Shown in pieces: positions 1-9,316 of a DNA stretch of 64,000 nt. The DNA lies in assembly GCF_002165255.2 (NCBI RefSeq), contig NZ_CP028561.1:124001-188000 (forward strand). The letters are read 5' to 3'. The notes below the pieces were generated by a model that saw only the letters and a list, made by a program, of their open reading frames with translations, was not told the origin of the DNA and did no database searches. How positions within the stretch are numbered: the stretch's first letter is position 1; each line of letters starts with the position of its first letter. Source of the stretch: Acinetobacter sp. WCHA45 (GTDB taxonomy: Bacteria; Pseudomonadota; Gammaproteobacteria; Pseudomonadales; Moraxellaceae). Made by a program: the position numbers and the translations under genes.

Positions 1-774
1 TATGTCGCTGGACCAGGTGGTTTAGCAGCACGTTTACTCGGTATTCCTGTGTTAATCCATGAACAGAATGCGATTGCAGGATTTACCAACACCCAATTGG
101 CACGTATTGCCAAGACCGTGTGTCAGGCTTTTCCAAATACATTTGCAAACAGTGATAAAGTCGTGACCACAGGTAATCCTGTACGTGCTGAGATTACTGC
201 GATTTTGAACCCATCATGGCGTTATCAAACCCGTGAGCAAGCACAATTACCACTGAATATTTTGATTGTTGGTGGTTCACTGGGTGCACAAGCACTGAAT
301 GAGCGTTTGCCTGAAGCTCTGAAAAAGGTCAATGTTCCATTGAATGTGTTTCATCAATGCGGCCAAAATCAGCAAGAGATTACGCGTCAACGTTATCAGG
401 ATGCATCTGCAAATTTAAATATTCAGGTTGAGCCTTTTATTCATGATATGGCAAAAGCCTACAGTGACGCTGATTTAATTATTTGCCGTGCTGGTGCATT
501 AACGGTTACAGAAGTCGCAACTGCGGGTCTTGCTGCAGTGTTTGTTCCGCTGCCTATCGCAGTGGATGATCACCAGACTGCAAATGCGAAATTTTTAGCA
601 AATGTCGGCGCTGCGAAAATTTGTCAACAAGCAGACATGACACCCACTGTTTTAGATGAGTTGTTAGCCACATTATTAAATCGCCAACTACTGTCTGAAA
701 TGGCAATTAAAGCACGTCAACAAGCACAACCGAATGCAACTCAGCATGTGGTTGATCTGATTAAAAAATTGTAA
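1..774 (+). CDS. murG: MurG, UDP-GlcNAc:lipid I GlcNAc-transferase (5' end outside window)
   Basis: MurG adds GlcNAc to undecaprenyl-PP-MurNAc-pentapeptide (lipid I) on the inner face of the cytoplasmic membrane, making lipid II. The reading frame is open from base 1 (codon tat), so the gene starts before the window; 257 residues are visible against about 355 in the family, so roughly the first 100 are missing. Visible hallmarks are the linker segment [12 protein letters not shown] near the left edge, the [11 protein letters not shown] glycine-rich loop that opens the C-terminal nucleotide-sugar domain, and the [11 protein letters not shown] donor-binding segment near residue 160 of the visible part. 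murC follows after 13 bp, so the two are surely co-transcribed. Identification is secure from motifs and context. Confidence 0.96.
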   Translation, partial: YVAGPGGLAARLLGIPVLIHEQNAIAGFTNTQLARIAKTVCQAFPNTFANSDKVVTTGNPVRAEITAILNPSWRYQTREQAQLPLNILIVGGSLGAQALNERLPEALKKVNVPLNVFHQCGQNQQEITRQRYQDASANLNIQVEPFIHDMAKAYSDADLIICRAGALTVTEVATAGLAAVFVPLPIAVDDHQTANAKFLANVGAAKICQQADMTPTVLDELLATLLNRQLLSEMAIKARQQAQPNATQHVVDLIKKL

Positions 775-787
775 TTCGAGTTTATTT

Positions 788-2233
788 ATGTCTCCAACAA
801 ATCCAAACCAAGCCAAAAAGCTCATCAAAGTGCCAGAAATGCGCCGTATTAAACATATCCACTTTGTTGGGATTGGTGGTGCGGGGATGTGTGGTATCGC
901 CGAGGTATTAGCCAATCAAGGTTATAAAATTTCTGGTTCAGACATCAAAGCCTCAAAGACCACAGCGCAACTCGAAAGCAATGGTATTAAAGTTTATATT
1001 GGGCATTCGGCTGAAAATATTAAAAATGCCAATGTGCTCGTGGTATCAACTGCGATTGATCCTGAAAATCCAGAAATTAAAGCTGCGATTGAACAACGTA
1101 CCCCAATTGTACGTCGTGCAGAAATGCTAGGGGAGTTAATGCGCTACCGTCATGGTATTGCAGTCGCTGGAACGCATGGTAAAACCACAACGACTAGTTT
1201 ATTAACGACGATGCTGGCAGAAGAAAATCTAGATCCAACTTACGTGATTGGTGGTTTGCTGAATAGCACAGGTGTCAATGCCGCACTGGGTGAAAGCCGT
1301 TTTATCGTAGCAGAAGCTGATGAGTCAGATGCATCTTTCTTGTATTTGCAACCGATGGCTGCGATCGTGACCAATATTGATGCAGATCATATGGACACCT
1401 ATGAAGGTAGCTTTGATAAGTTAAAAGATACCTTTATTCAGTTCTTACATAATTTACCATTCTATGGTTTGGCAGTCGTTTGTGGTGATGATGCCAATAT
1501 CCGTGAAATTCTTCCTCGTATTGGTCGTCCAACGCTGACCTATGGTTTTGGTGAAGATAACGATATTCGTGCTGTGGATGTGTTACAAGAAGGTATGCAA
1601 TCGCACTTTACTGTACTGCGTAAAGATCGTGAGCCATTACGTGTCACCATCAATCAGCCAGGTTTGCATAATGTCTTGAATGCATTGGCTGCGATTGGTG
1701 TGGCAACTGATGAAGGTGTTTCTGATGGTGCGATTTGCCGTGCTTTAGAAGGCTTTAGTGGAGTGGGTCGTCGCTTCCAAGTTCAAGGTGAATTTGCAGT
1801 GGGCGAAGGCTTGGTGAAATTGGTGGATGACTATGGTCACCATCCGAAAGAGGTAGAAGCCACCATTAAAGCAGCGCGTGCCAGCCATCCAGACCGTCGT
1901 TTGGTGATGTTGTTTCAACCACACCGTTTTAGTCGTACTCGTGATTGTTTTGATGATTTTGTCGATGTGTTATCACAAGTGGATCAACTCTTATTACTGG
2001 AAGTCTATCCAGCGGGTGAAAAACCGATTGTGGGGGCGGATAGTCGAGCTTTGGCACGCAGTATTCGTCTACGTGGTCAAGTTGAACCGATTCTAGTTGA
2101 TCCAGTTGATGGCAATTTGCCGAATGTTTTACAAAAAGTGTTACAAGCGAATGACTTGTTATTAACACAAGGCGCGGGTAACGTGGGCGCAATTTCGGTA
2201 GAATTGGCTCAGCATCGTTTGTATGCCAAATAA
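788..2233 (+). CDS. murC: MurC, UDP-N-acetylmuramate--L-alanine ligase
   Basis: MurC is the cytoplasmic ATP-dependent ligase that joins L-alanine to UDP-MurNAc, the first step of stem-peptide assembly. The 481-residue length is normal. In order one sees an N-terminal dinucleotide-fold loop ([15 protein letters not shown], about residues 26-40), the ATP P-loop GTHGKTTTT near residue 128, the EADESDASF segment near 178, and the [13 protein letters not shown] motif in the C-terminal third. The ATG at 788 is kept because it follows murG closely. A second ATG 17 codons later (MRRIKHIHF) would also leave the whole fold intact. The gene belongs to the murG-murC-ddl-ftsQAZ cluster. Confidence 0.97.
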   Translation: MSPTNPNQAKKLIKVPEMRRIKHIHFVGIGGAGMCGIAEVLANQGYKISGSDIKASKTTAQLESNGIKVYIGHSAENIKNANVLVVSTAIDPENPEIKAAIEQRTPIVRRAEMLGELMRYRHGIAVAGTHGKTTTTSLLTTMLAEENLDPTYVIGGLLNSTGVNAALGESRFIVAEADESDASFLYLQPMAAIVTNIDADHMDTYEGSFDKLKDTFIQFLHNLPFYGLAVVCGDDANIREILPRIGRPTLTYGFGEDNDIRAVDVLQEGMQSHFTVLRKDREPLRVTINQPGLHNVLNALAAIGVATDEGVSDGAICRALEGFSGVGRRFQVQGEFAVGEGLVKLVDDYGHHPKEVEATIKAARASHPDRRLVMLFQPHRFSRTRDCFDDFVDVLSQVDQLLLLEVYPAGEKPIVGADSRALARSIRLRGQVEPILVDPVDGNLPNVLQKVLQANDLLLTQGAGNVGAISVELAQHRLYAK

Positions 2234-2279
2234 TTTATTTTCGTGAATATAAAAGTTTTACAGTTTTAAGGATATAAAC

Positions 2280-3206
2280 GTGTCAAATGCTGCAAAATTC
2301 GGCAAAGTTGCTGTGTTGTTTGGTGGGAAGTCAGCTGAACGTGCTGTGTCATTGGATAGTGGTCAAGCCGTTTTAGAGGCTTTGTTGCGCTCAGGTGTGC
2401 AAGCAGAAGCATTTGATCCACAAGAGCGAAGCGTGACTGAGTTGGTCGGTTATGATCGTGCTTTTATCGTATTGCATGGTCGTGGTGGTGAAGATGGTCA
2501 GATCCAAGGTGTGTTGGAGTGGTTAAACCTTCCATACACAGGTACGGGTGTGCAGGGTTCTGCGATTGGGATGGACAAAGTCAAAACCAAACAAATTTGG
2601 CAGGGCAGTGATTTACCAACCGCACCATACCGCATCATTACAAAAGATTCAGATCTGGATGCAGTCATTGCAGATTTAGGTTTGCCTGTGATTATCAAGC
2701 CAGTGCACGAAGGTTCGAGTGTCGGCATGAGTAAGGTTGAGAAAGCAGAGGATTTTGCCGCTGCAATTGAAAAAGCGACACAGCATGATGCTGTGGTAAT
2801 GGCTGAAAAGTGGATTACGGGTCGTGAATTCACCATTTCATTCTTGAATGGTCAGCCGTTGCCTGTGATTCGTTTACAGCCACCCGCAGACGTTGCTTTC
2901 TATGACTATGAGGCAAAGTATCAACGCAATGACGTGGAATATGGCATTCCTTGTGGTTTAAGCGAAGATGAAGAGAAAAGCTTACAGGCATTGTGTCTAC
3001 GTGCTTTTCAAGCAGTCGGTGCGGAAGGTTGGGGTCGTATTGATGCAATGCAGGATGAGCAAGGCAATTTCTGGTTGTTAGAAGTCAATACCGTACCGGG
3101 AATGACCAGTCATTCTTTAGTGCCTAAAGCAGCTCAAGCCGTAGGTTATAGTTTCGATCAGCTCTGTGTTGCAATTTTAGAGCAAACTTTAACCCAATCG
3201 GCTTAA
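2280..3206 (+). CDS. ddlB: D-alanine--D-alanine ligase (DdlB type)
   Basis: This ATP-grasp ligase makes the D-Ala-D-Ala dipeptide used by MurF. The start is a GTG at 2280, preceded by an AAGGA Shine-Dalgarno with good spacing; no better ATG exists upstream. The 308-residue product has the N-terminal VAVLFGGKSAERAVSLDSG substrate motif, the central IIKPVHEGSSVGMSKV ATP-binding segment and the C-terminal LLEVNTVPGMTSHSLVPKAA motif that coordinates magnesium and the second D-Ala. It sits 46 bp after murC and 6 bp before ftsQ, the usual dcw arrangement in gammaproteobacteria. A second ddl gene elsewhere in the genome is possible but cannot be judged here. Confidence 0.96.
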   Translation: MSNAAKFGKVAVLFGGKSAERAVSLDSGQAVLEALLRSGVQAEAFDPQERSVTELVGYDRAFIVLHGRGGEDGQIQGVLEWLNLPYTGTGVQGSAIGMDKVKTKQIWQGSDLPTAPYRIITKDSDLDAVIADLGLPVIIKPVHEGSSVGMSKVEKAEDFAAAIEKATQHDAVVMAEKWITGREFTISFLNGQPLPVIRLQPPADVAFYDYEAKYQRNDVEYGIPCGLSEDEEKSLQALCLRAFQAVGAEGWGRIDAMQDEQGNFWLLEVNTVPGMTSHSLVPKAAQAVGYSFDQLCVAILEQTLTQSA

Positions 3207-3212
3207 TGATAT

Positions 3213-4070
3213 ATGGCTCAACTCCCTGCTTCTATGCGCCGTAAAACACGGCCAGCCATTAGCTCGATTCATGAGAAACCGCCTTCACAGAAACAAAAAA
3301 TGGTGAATGCGGGTGGCTGGGCGTTGTTGGTCATTGCTTTTATTGTATTGGCAATTGGTCTATATGGCTTATATAAAGTGATGACTGATGCAAAAGTCGC
3401 ACAATTACAGGTGGTTGGGACTAACTCGGATATTGAAAATCAGCAGTTAGTACAATATCTAAGTCCAATAATCAAAGATAACTATTTCACTTCCGATTTA
3501 GAGCAAATTCGAGATCAGGCGTTAAAAGTGTCTTGGGTTGACCGTGTCGTGGTATCACGAGCTTGGCCGAATGGGATTCGTGTAAGAGTTATGCCGCGTC
3601 ACGCAATTGCGCGTTGGGGAACAGGGCGTTTGCTCAGTGACAATGGTGATGTCTTTAGTGAAGCTGTATTAAAAGTACATCCAAACTTGCCACTTTTACA
3701 TGGGCCAGTCAGCCAATCCAAAATGATGATGCGCCGCTATAATGAAATCAACCAGTTGTTTCATCCAGCGAGCCTGCGCTTAAAGGAGCTGTATTTAACT
3801 GAGCGCATGACGTGGTTTATGCAGTTTGATTCAGGTCTACGGATTATTGTTGATCAAGATCAAACCATGAATAAGCTTCAACGCTTAAGCCATTTGGCAC
3901 AAACGGAACTTAAACCTGTATGGTCGAAAATCTCAGCAATTGATTTACGTTATCGGAATGGTCTCGCTATTCAATGGAAAAACGCAATCCCGCCAAAGAT
4001 TGTCAACGGTCAGTTAGTTGTAACGATTGATGACACAAGCCTTGCAGGGGCAATTGAGGCAAAGCCATAA
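3213..4070 (+). CDS. ftsQ: FtsQ, divisome subunit
   Basis: FtsQ is a bitopic inner-membrane protein that links FtsB/FtsL to the rest of the divisome. The 285-residue protein has a basic cytoplasmic tail (residues 1-32), one membrane segment (about 35-57, WALLVIAFIVLAIGLYGLY) and then a periplasmic POTRA domain beginning VAQLQVVGTNSDIENQQL, followed by the FtsQ beta domain containing SWVDRVVVSRAWPNGIRVRV. Sequence conservation in this family is low, so the call leans on topology, the POTRA-like segment and position between ddl and ftsA. The ATG lies six bases after the ddl stop, implying translational coupling. Confidence 0.94.
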   Translation: MAQLPASMRRKTRPAISSIHEKPPSQKQKMVNAGGWALLVIAFIVLAIGLYGLYKVMTDAKVAQLQVVGTNSDIENQQLVQYLSPIIKDNYFTSDLEQIRDQALKVSWVDRVVVSRAWPNGIRVRVMPRHAIARWGTGRLLSDNGDVFSEAVLKVHPNLPLLHGPVSQSKMMMRRYNEINQLFHPASLRLKELYLTERMTWFMQFDSGLRIIVDQDQTMNKLQRLSHLAQTELKPVWSKISAIDLRYRNGLAIQWKNAIPPKIVNGQLVVTIDDTSLAGAIEAKP

Positions 4071-4135
4071 TACGTGGCTTGAAAATAACAGGCAGTTTGC
4101 CCGTACTAAACAACAAAAGATATGGTAATGAAGTA

Positions 4136-5398
4136 ATGAGTGAAGCTGTTTCCTCAGTTGTTGCGATTGATATTGGGACGCATAAAGTCTCAGTTTTGAT
4201 TGGTAAGGTCCATGCACCGGATAAGATCCAAGTGATTGGCATGGCAACTGCTCGCAACCGAGGCATGGTTAAAGGCAAAATTGTAAGCTTGGATAAGGTG
4301 ATTGCTGCGATTAAAAATGCAGTTTCTGAAGCCGAAGATATGGCGGAGTGTCGTATCCATAGCGCATGGGTGTCAATTCCAAGTACTGAATTGCAAAGTT
4401 TTTACGCATCAGGCCGTACACCAGTAGCTAATCATGATCATATTATTACGACAAATGAAGTGGTTAGAGCATTAGAGTTAGCCAAAGCGAGCCATGTATC
4501 GCCAGATTATTATTTTGCAAGTGCTGTTCCATTAGGCTTCGAGTTGGGCGATTCGGCTGAATGGGTGCAGAACCCAGTCAATATGTCGGCTCATAGCATG
4601 ACTGGGCATTATCAATTGATGATGATGCCGATTAATACCATGCAAAACCTTGATCGTGCCATGAAAGGTGCGAATATCGGGGTAGAGAAAATGGTGGTAT
4701 CTAGTTTAGCTACGGCTGAAGCTAGTTTGCTCAAAGATGAAAAAGAATATGGCGTATGCTTAGTTGATATTGGTGCAGGGATTACCAATATCGCAGTATA
4801 TTTAGATGGTCGTTTAGCATTAGTACGTACCTTGCAACGTGGTGGTGAAAATGTGACCCGCGATATTGCAGCGGTTTTACAAACGACCACTGAAGAAGCT
4901 GAACGTATTAAAATTTTACATGGTTGTGTTGATCTCAGTGTAGTGAAACCTGACCATATGATTCAAGTGCAAGCGATTGATGGACAGCAGACCATTAGTC
5001 GTATTGAGCTTGCAGAAATTATTATTGCGCGTTATGAAGAAATCTTTACATTAATTCGTGAAGAGTTAGAGCATAGCGGGGCAATTCATGGTTTATATCA
5101 TGGTGTAGTACTCACAGGTGATGCTTGTCAAATTGAAGGTATGGTGAATTTGGCACGTCGTATGCTTGGAGTATCTGCACATTTAGGTAATCCACCTTTA
5201 CAGGTCTATGCTGAAGACCAACATCTTGCTGCATTACGTCGTTCGATGTATGCGACAGCGTCAGGATTATTGATGTTTAGCCAAAGTGATTTGCAGGATG
5301 CAGTAGAAGAACCAGAAGAATCGAATGATCGAAGTTTTATGGATCGAGTGACCAATGGTTGGAATGCATTAAATAGCAAATTAAAAGCTATATTTTAA
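4136..5398 (+). CDS. ftsA: FtsA, actin-like divisome protein
   Basis: FtsA is the actin-family ATPase that tethers FtsZ to the membrane and recruits later divisome proteins. I place the start at the ATG at 4136, giving 420 residues, the same length as the E. coli protein. An open frame extends upstream to a TTG at 4079 but those 19 residues do not look conserved. Visible are the phosphate-1 motif VVAIDIGTHKVSVLIG at the N-terminus, the phosphate-2 motif CLVDIGAGITNIAVY in the middle, the VVLTGDACQIEGM adenosine motif, and a C-terminal amphipathic helix (FMDRVTNGWNALNSKLKAIF) that serves as the membrane-targeting sequence. ftsZ follows after a 166-bp gap that may hold its own promoter. Confidence 0.96.
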   Translation: MSEAVSSVVAIDIGTHKVSVLIGKVHAPDKIQVIGMATARNRGMVKGKIVSLDKVIAAIKNAVSEAEDMAECRIHSAWVSIPSTELQSFYASGRTPVANHDHIITTNEVVRALELAKASHVSPDYYFASAVPLGFELGDSAEWVQNPVNMSAHSMTGHYQLMMMPINTMQNLDRAMKGANIGVEKMVVSSLATAEASLLKDEKEYGVCLVDIGAGITNIAVYLDGRLALVRTLQRGGENVTRDIAAVLQTTTEEAERIKILHGCVDLSVVKPDHMIQVQAIDGQQTISRIELAEIIIARYEEIFTLIREELEHSGAIHGLYHGVVLTGDACQIEGMVNLARRMLGVSAHLGNPPLQVYAEDQHLAALRRSMYATASGLLMFSQSDLQDAVEEPEESNDRSFMDRVTNGWNALNSKLKAIF

Positions 5399-5564
5399 GT
5401 TGTACGTATTTTGGGGAAAATTTGTTAAGAAGTTGTAATAGTGAGCCGTTGTACTTGACAAGCTAGCTATTATTGAACAGCATCTTAACATCGGTTGTTT
5501 TAAAAATCAGGGCAGTAACGGGCTGAAGTGACTGCCATTTTATATATTAGGAAATCTAAAGGTC

Positions 5565-6746
5565 ATGACCTCATTTGAATTGGTAGAAGATGAACTAGAC
5601 GATGGCAACGGTCAAGCCCGTTTCACAGTATTTGGTGTCGGTGGTGGTGGTGGTAATGCCGTCCAACATATGGTGCAATCAGATATCCAAGGTGTAAAAT
5701 TTATTTGTGCCAATACTGATAAACAGGCACTCGATAGCATGAATGCGCCTTTTAAAATTCAGATTGGTGAACAAAGTACGCGTGGTTTAGGTTGTGGTGG
5801 TAAACCAGAGATGGGGCAAATTTCTGGTGAAGAGAGTCGTGAAGTGATTCGCCAGCACCTTGAAGGCACAGATATGGTCTTTGTCACCGCGGGTATGGGT
5901 GGTGGTACTGGTACAGGTGCCGCTCCAGTGGTTGCAGAGGTCGCCAAAGAAATGGGCATCTTGACCGTGGGTGTGGTAACGACTCCGTTTAATTTTGAAG
6001 GTCGCCGCCGCCAAAAATTAGCAGAAAAAGGTATTGAAGCTTTAGAAGAGCATGTTGATTCATTGATTATTATTCCAAACCAACGCTTACTCAGCGTTTA
6101 TGGTGATATTTCAATGAAAGATGCTTATAAAAAGGCAGATGATGTATTACTTAATGCGGTACGGAGTATTTTTGATCTTGTAGTGAACCATGGTCATATG
6201 AATCTCGACTTCGCTGATCTGAAAACAGCTATGAGTACTCGCGGTTACGCAATGATGGGATCGGGTACAGGACGTGGTGAAGATCGTGCTCGTCAGGCGG
6301 CTGAACAGGCTATCCGTAGCCCGTTGCTTGATAATGTGAATCTCACTAATGCAAAAGGTGCATTGGTGAATATCACAGGTGGCGAAGATATTACTGGACG
6401 TGAAATTGACATTATTTCAGAAGTGGTCAACCAGATTGTTGATTTGGATGAAGGTGAAATTTTCTATGGTACGGTATTTGACCCAGATTCGCGTGATGAG
6501 CTGCGTGTGACTGTAATTGCAACAGGTTTGACACGTAATGCCAATGATACCGAACCCAAAAAACGTACAGTAACTCATACGCCAACAACAATCGCTAAAA
6601 CCCAACAACCTGTAGATGAAGATGATGTTCCGGCGATCAGTAAACGTGCAAATGTAGACGCACCTGCTACAGCAGCGCCAAGTTCTACACCACGTTCATC
6701 GCCAATGAGTATTCAAGACTATCTGAAAAATCAGCAGCGTAAATAA
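5565..6746 (+). CDS. ftsZ: FtsZ, tubulin-like division GTPase
   Basis: FtsZ polymerises at midcell into the Z-ring. The 393-residue product carries the tubulin signature GGGTGTGAAP near residue 112, the N-terminal GVGGGGGNAV nucleotide loop, the T7-loop region around NLDFADLKT, and, after a variable Thr/Ala/Pro-rich linker (about residues 325-378), the conserved C-terminal peptide SIQDYLKNQQRK that binds FtsA and ZipA. It is followed by a hairpin-T-run terminator at about 6764-6795. The leader (5399-5564) is long for this operon and may contain a promoter, but I see no unambiguous -35/-10 pair. Confidence 0.98.
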   Translation: MTSFELVEDELDDGNGQARFTVFGVGGGGGNAVQHMVQSDIQGVKFICANTDKQALDSMNAPFKIQIGEQSTRGLGCGGKPEMGQISGEESREVIRQHLEGTDMVFVTAGMGGGTGTGAAPVVAEVAKEMGILTVGVVTTPFNFEGRRRQKLAEKGIEALEEHVDSLIIIPNQRLLSVYGDISMKDAYKKADDVLLNAVRSIFDLVVNHGHMNLDFADLKTAMSTRGYAMMGSGTGRGEDRARQAAEQAIRSPLLDNVNLTNAKGALVNITGGEDITGREIDIISEVVNQIVDLDEGEIFYGTVFDPDSRDELRVTVIATGLTRNANDTEPKKRTVTHTPTTIAKTQQPVDEDDVPAISKRANVDAPATAAPSSTPRSSPMSIQDYLKNQQRK

Positions 6747-6763
6747 TAAAATCATATGTTTAG

Positions 6764-6795
6764 AGAAAGGGGGTAAGTAATTGCTCCCTTTTTTA
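6764..6795 (+). terminator. Rho-independent terminator after ftsZ
   Basis: An AAAGGGGG arm, a loop of about 10 bases and a CTCCCTTTTTT arm are followed by an uninterrupted T-rich tail. It closes the dcw transcript before the separately transcribed lpxC. Confidence 0.75.
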
Positions 6796-6857
6796 TTTTT
6801 TTAAAATGGCAAAATATGCTAAGTTATATCGGTTTTTGCAAATGAAGTTGTCATGGT

Positions 6858-7760
6858 ATGGTGAAACAACGTACTCTCAAGCGTGTGGTGAAAGCGAGCG
6901 GTATTGGTCTGCATAGTGGTCAAAAGGTGCTGATTAATTTTGTTCCTCACCATATTGATGGAGGTATTATCTTTCGCCGTATTGACCTCAATCCTCCTGT
7001 AGAAATTCCTGCGAATGCTTTACTCATTCAAGAAGCATTTATGTGTTCCAATCTTGTGCGAGAAGATATAAAAGTCGGTACGATTGAGCATGTGATGAGT
7101 GCTATAGCGGGATTAGGCATTGATAATTTAATCATCGAGGTCTCTGCTTCTGAAGTACCTATTATGGATGGCAGTGCAGGTCCATTTATCTATTTACTCA
7201 TGCAAGGTGAGTTAGCAGAGCAAGATGCACCAAAGAAATTTATTAGAATTCTAAAACCTGTTGAAGCACTTATTGAAGATAAGCGTGCTATTTTCACCCC
7301 GCATTCAGGTTTTCAACTCAATTTTACGATTGATTTTGATCATCCCGCATTTGCTAAAGAATACCAATCCGTGTCGATTGATTTTTCAACGGAAACTTTT
7401 GTATACGAAGTCAGTGAAGCGCGAACTTTTGGCTTTATGAAAGATCTTGATTATTTAAAGGCGAATAATCTGGCTTTAGGGGCGAGTTTAGAGAACGCGA
7501 TTGGTGTTGATGATACAGGTGTGGTCAATGAAGAGGGATTACGCTTTGCTGATGAGTTCGTGCGTCATAAGATTTTAGATGCCGTTGGTGATTTATATTT
7601 ATTGGGTCATCAGGTAATTGCTAAGTTTGATGGCTATAAATCAGGGCATGCACTCAATAATCAGCTGTTACGCAATGTTCAAAATGATCCGAGCAGTTAT
7701 GAAATTGTAACATTTAATAACGATAATGATTGTCCAATTTCTTATGTGAGTGTGATATAA
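6858..7760 (+). CDS. lpxC: LpxC, UDP-3-O-acyl-GlcNAc deacetylase
   Basis: LpxC is the zinc enzyme of the committed step of lipid A synthesis. The 300-residue protein starts [11 protein letters not shown], typical of the family. It has the zinc-ligand segment [16 protein letters not shown] (His near residue 79) and the second ligand segment [15 protein letters not shown], in which His237 and Asp241 fall at the same positions as in E. coli. The IMDGSAGPF segment lines the active site. It lies just downstream of ftsZ, the conserved order in gammaproteobacteria, but behind its own terminator-promoter gap. The product ends in an acidic tail, [12 protein letters not shown], rather than further conserved structure. 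Confidence 0.97.
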   Translation: MVKQRTLKRVVKASGIGLHSGQKVLINFVPHHIDGGIIFRRIDLNPPVEIPANALLIQEAFMCSNLVREDIKVGTIEHVMSAIAGLGIDNLIIEVSASEVPIMDGSAGPFIYLLMQGELAEQDAPKKFIRILKPVEALIEDKRAIFTPHSGFQLNFTIDFDHPAFAKEYQSVSIDFSTETFVYEVSEARTFGFMKDLDYLKANNLALGASLENAIGVDDTGVVNEEGLRFADEFVRHKILDAVGDLYLLGHQVIAKFDGYKSGHALNNQLLRNVQNDPSSYEIVTFNNDNDCPISYVSVI

Positions 7761-7858
7761 GTCATTGTCTTTTATTGGTTATGTTATATTATAACAATAA
7801 AAGTTGAGATTTAGTTCACATAAAATAAGTGTATATTTCGATACCTAAGATAAGTAGT

Positions 7859-8299
7859 TTAATTTTTATTGCTTGCCAAACGTAGTAAAGCTTGGCTAAG
7901 CTTAGGGTCGCTCACATATTCAGCGGCGCTGCGTAACTGCTCTTGGGTTTCTGAAGAAAGTGTTTTAGATGGGGGAGAAGGTTCACGAGGAACATTCATT
8001 TTGTTTCTTAGGCGAACTTGGATTTTTCGTAAGTCTTTGAGTCCTTCTAATTGAGCTAACTGCGCAACATAGTTGCTTTGTAAATAGCTGAGTTGACTAA
8101 TCATCGCTTGATTTTCACCAGTTATGATCAGAACGCCATGTTGATAACAAACAACCTGCCATTGCTCTGGTTGGGGCAGTATAGGTTGAATAATTTTCGT
8201 AAGTTGTTTCCATCGAGTCACTTGCGTAGTCAGAAACGTTAAGTTTCCAGTTTTTATGTGTTGTCCTTTCTGTTGAAAAACGTTGCTAGGTTCAGACAT
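7859..8299 (-). CDS. DciA-like DUF721 protein (helicase-loading family)
   Basis: This 146-residue protein lies on the minus strand between lpxC and an M23 peptidase. Residues about 25-100 form a DUF721-type fold: a helix, then the strand-rich segment WQVVCYQHGVLIITGENQAMISQLSYLQSNYVAQL (quoted in part: WQVVCYQHGVLIITG) that resembles the KH-like core of DciA, the replicative-helicase loader that replaces DnaC in most bacteria. The C-terminal third is polar, with a Pro/Ser stretch (PREPSPPSKTLSSETQ), and is probably flexible. The assignment rests on pattern and on the lpxC-adjacent location, which is common for DUF721 genes. Function here is inferred, not shown. Confidence 0.7.
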   Translation of the reverse strand: MSEPSNVFQQKGQHIKTGNLTFLTTQVTRWKQLTKIIQPILPQPEQWQVVCYQHGVLIITGENQAMISQLSYLQSNYVAQLAQLEGLKDLRKIQVRLRNKMNVPREPSPPSKTLSSETQEQLRSAAEYVSDPKLSQALLRLASNKN

Positions 8300-8406
8300 G
8301 TTAACTTCCTTCGAGGTTATCGGCTCATCTTAAGCGTTCATTTTAACTGTTATCAAGGAACAGATGATAAAGGAACTATTTAAGGACTGTTTCAAGAGGT
8401 TTTTTT

Positions 8407-9111
8407 ATGCATATGCGTCGTATTTTACTTGCATTCTCACTCGCTGCTTCAGCCGCTTCAGTTGCTTTTGCAGATTATCAAAATATTGGTCAAGCAACAG
8501 ATGGTGACCGCCTAGAGCAATTATCTAAAACCTTAGCACAAGGTTCTTATAGCCATCCTGATGATATTGATTTGCCTGCCGTATCGAATGTATCAGTTAA
8601 ATTGCGCGAAAAAACCATTGAATTGAATAATGCTACGATCGAAAGAAAATATGGTCGTTCAGCGATTTCATCGACTGCCGAAGATAATGCACCATCTTTT
8701 TCAGCAAATACACGTTATTCGTGGTTAGTTAATCACCCACTTCAAGAAGGGCGGGTAAGTTCAACATGGGGTAACCGTACCTTATTAGGAACGACACGTC
8801 ATCATTCGGGTGTTGATTTAGCGGCACCATCAGGTACAGCTATTTATTCAACAGGTTCTGGTGTTGTAACCAAATCAGGTTGGGGGTCAGGTTATGGTCA
8901 ATATGTTGAAATCGATCATGGCAACGGTTATATCACTCGTTATGCTCACGCTTCACGCTTAATGGTGAATGCGGGTGATCGCGTTAGTGCAGGCGAACAT
9001 ATTGCCAATGTAGGCTGTACTGGACGTTGTACGGGACCACATTTGCATTTTGAAGTTGTCAAAGATGGTCAACGTAAAAATCCAACAACTTATCTTGCCA
9101 TGTTGCCTTAA
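8407..9111 (+). CDS. Exported M23 (LytM) family peptidase
   Basis: A 234-residue exported protein. Residues 1-22 form a signal peptide (basic MHMRR, hydrophobic core, cleavage after AFA). The C-terminal half is an M23/LytM zinc endopeptidase domain: HHSGVDLAAPSGTAIYS supplies the first His and Asp ligands and GPHLHFEV supplies the HxH motif, so a catalytically competent glycyl/D-alanyl peptidoglycan hydrolase is expected in the periplasm. No coiled coil of the EnvC/NlpD type precedes it. A GAGG Shine-Dalgarno lies seven bases before the ATG at 8407; the ATG two codons later is an alternative. It is divergent from the DciA-like gene, with the shared promoter region at about 8300-8406. Confidence 0.88.
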   Translation: MHMRRILLAFSLAASAASVAFADYQNIGQATDGDRLEQLSKTLAQGSYSHPDDIDLPAVSNVSVKLREKTIELNNATIERKYGRSAISSTAEDNAPSFSANTRYSWLVNHPLQEGRVSSTWGNRTLLGTTRHHSGVDLAAPSGTAIYSTGSGVVTKSGWGSGYGQYVEIDHGNGYITRYAHASRLMVNAGDRVSAGEHIANVGCTGRCTGPHLHFEVVKDGQRKNPTTYLAMLP

Positions 9112-9149
9112 GCTAATTTGTTAACAGTTGTATATTAAATTTAAAAAGA

Positions 9150-9174
9150 AAGCGCCTTAATTGGCGTTTTTTTA
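9150..9174 (+). terminator. Terminator after M23 peptidase
   Basis: AGCGCC and GGCGTT arms with a 6-base loop run straight into seven Ts. Confidence 0.8.
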
Positions 9175-9316
9175 TGTTTTTTGTTTCATTTGAGTCAATG
9201 ACTATTTAGCAAGAAAATATTAAGGGAATTTGTATTCATTTGGGGCGATACCTCCATAGCACCAAAACATGATAAATATATAAGGTCAAAATAACTTAAG
9301 GGAAAAGGTGAATTGT

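Noticed and set aside
4079..4135. Extended ftsA N-terminus from a TTG at 4079
   Set aside because: The ATG at 4136 gives the standard 420-residue FtsA; the extra residues lack conservation and the TTG has no good ribosome-binding site.
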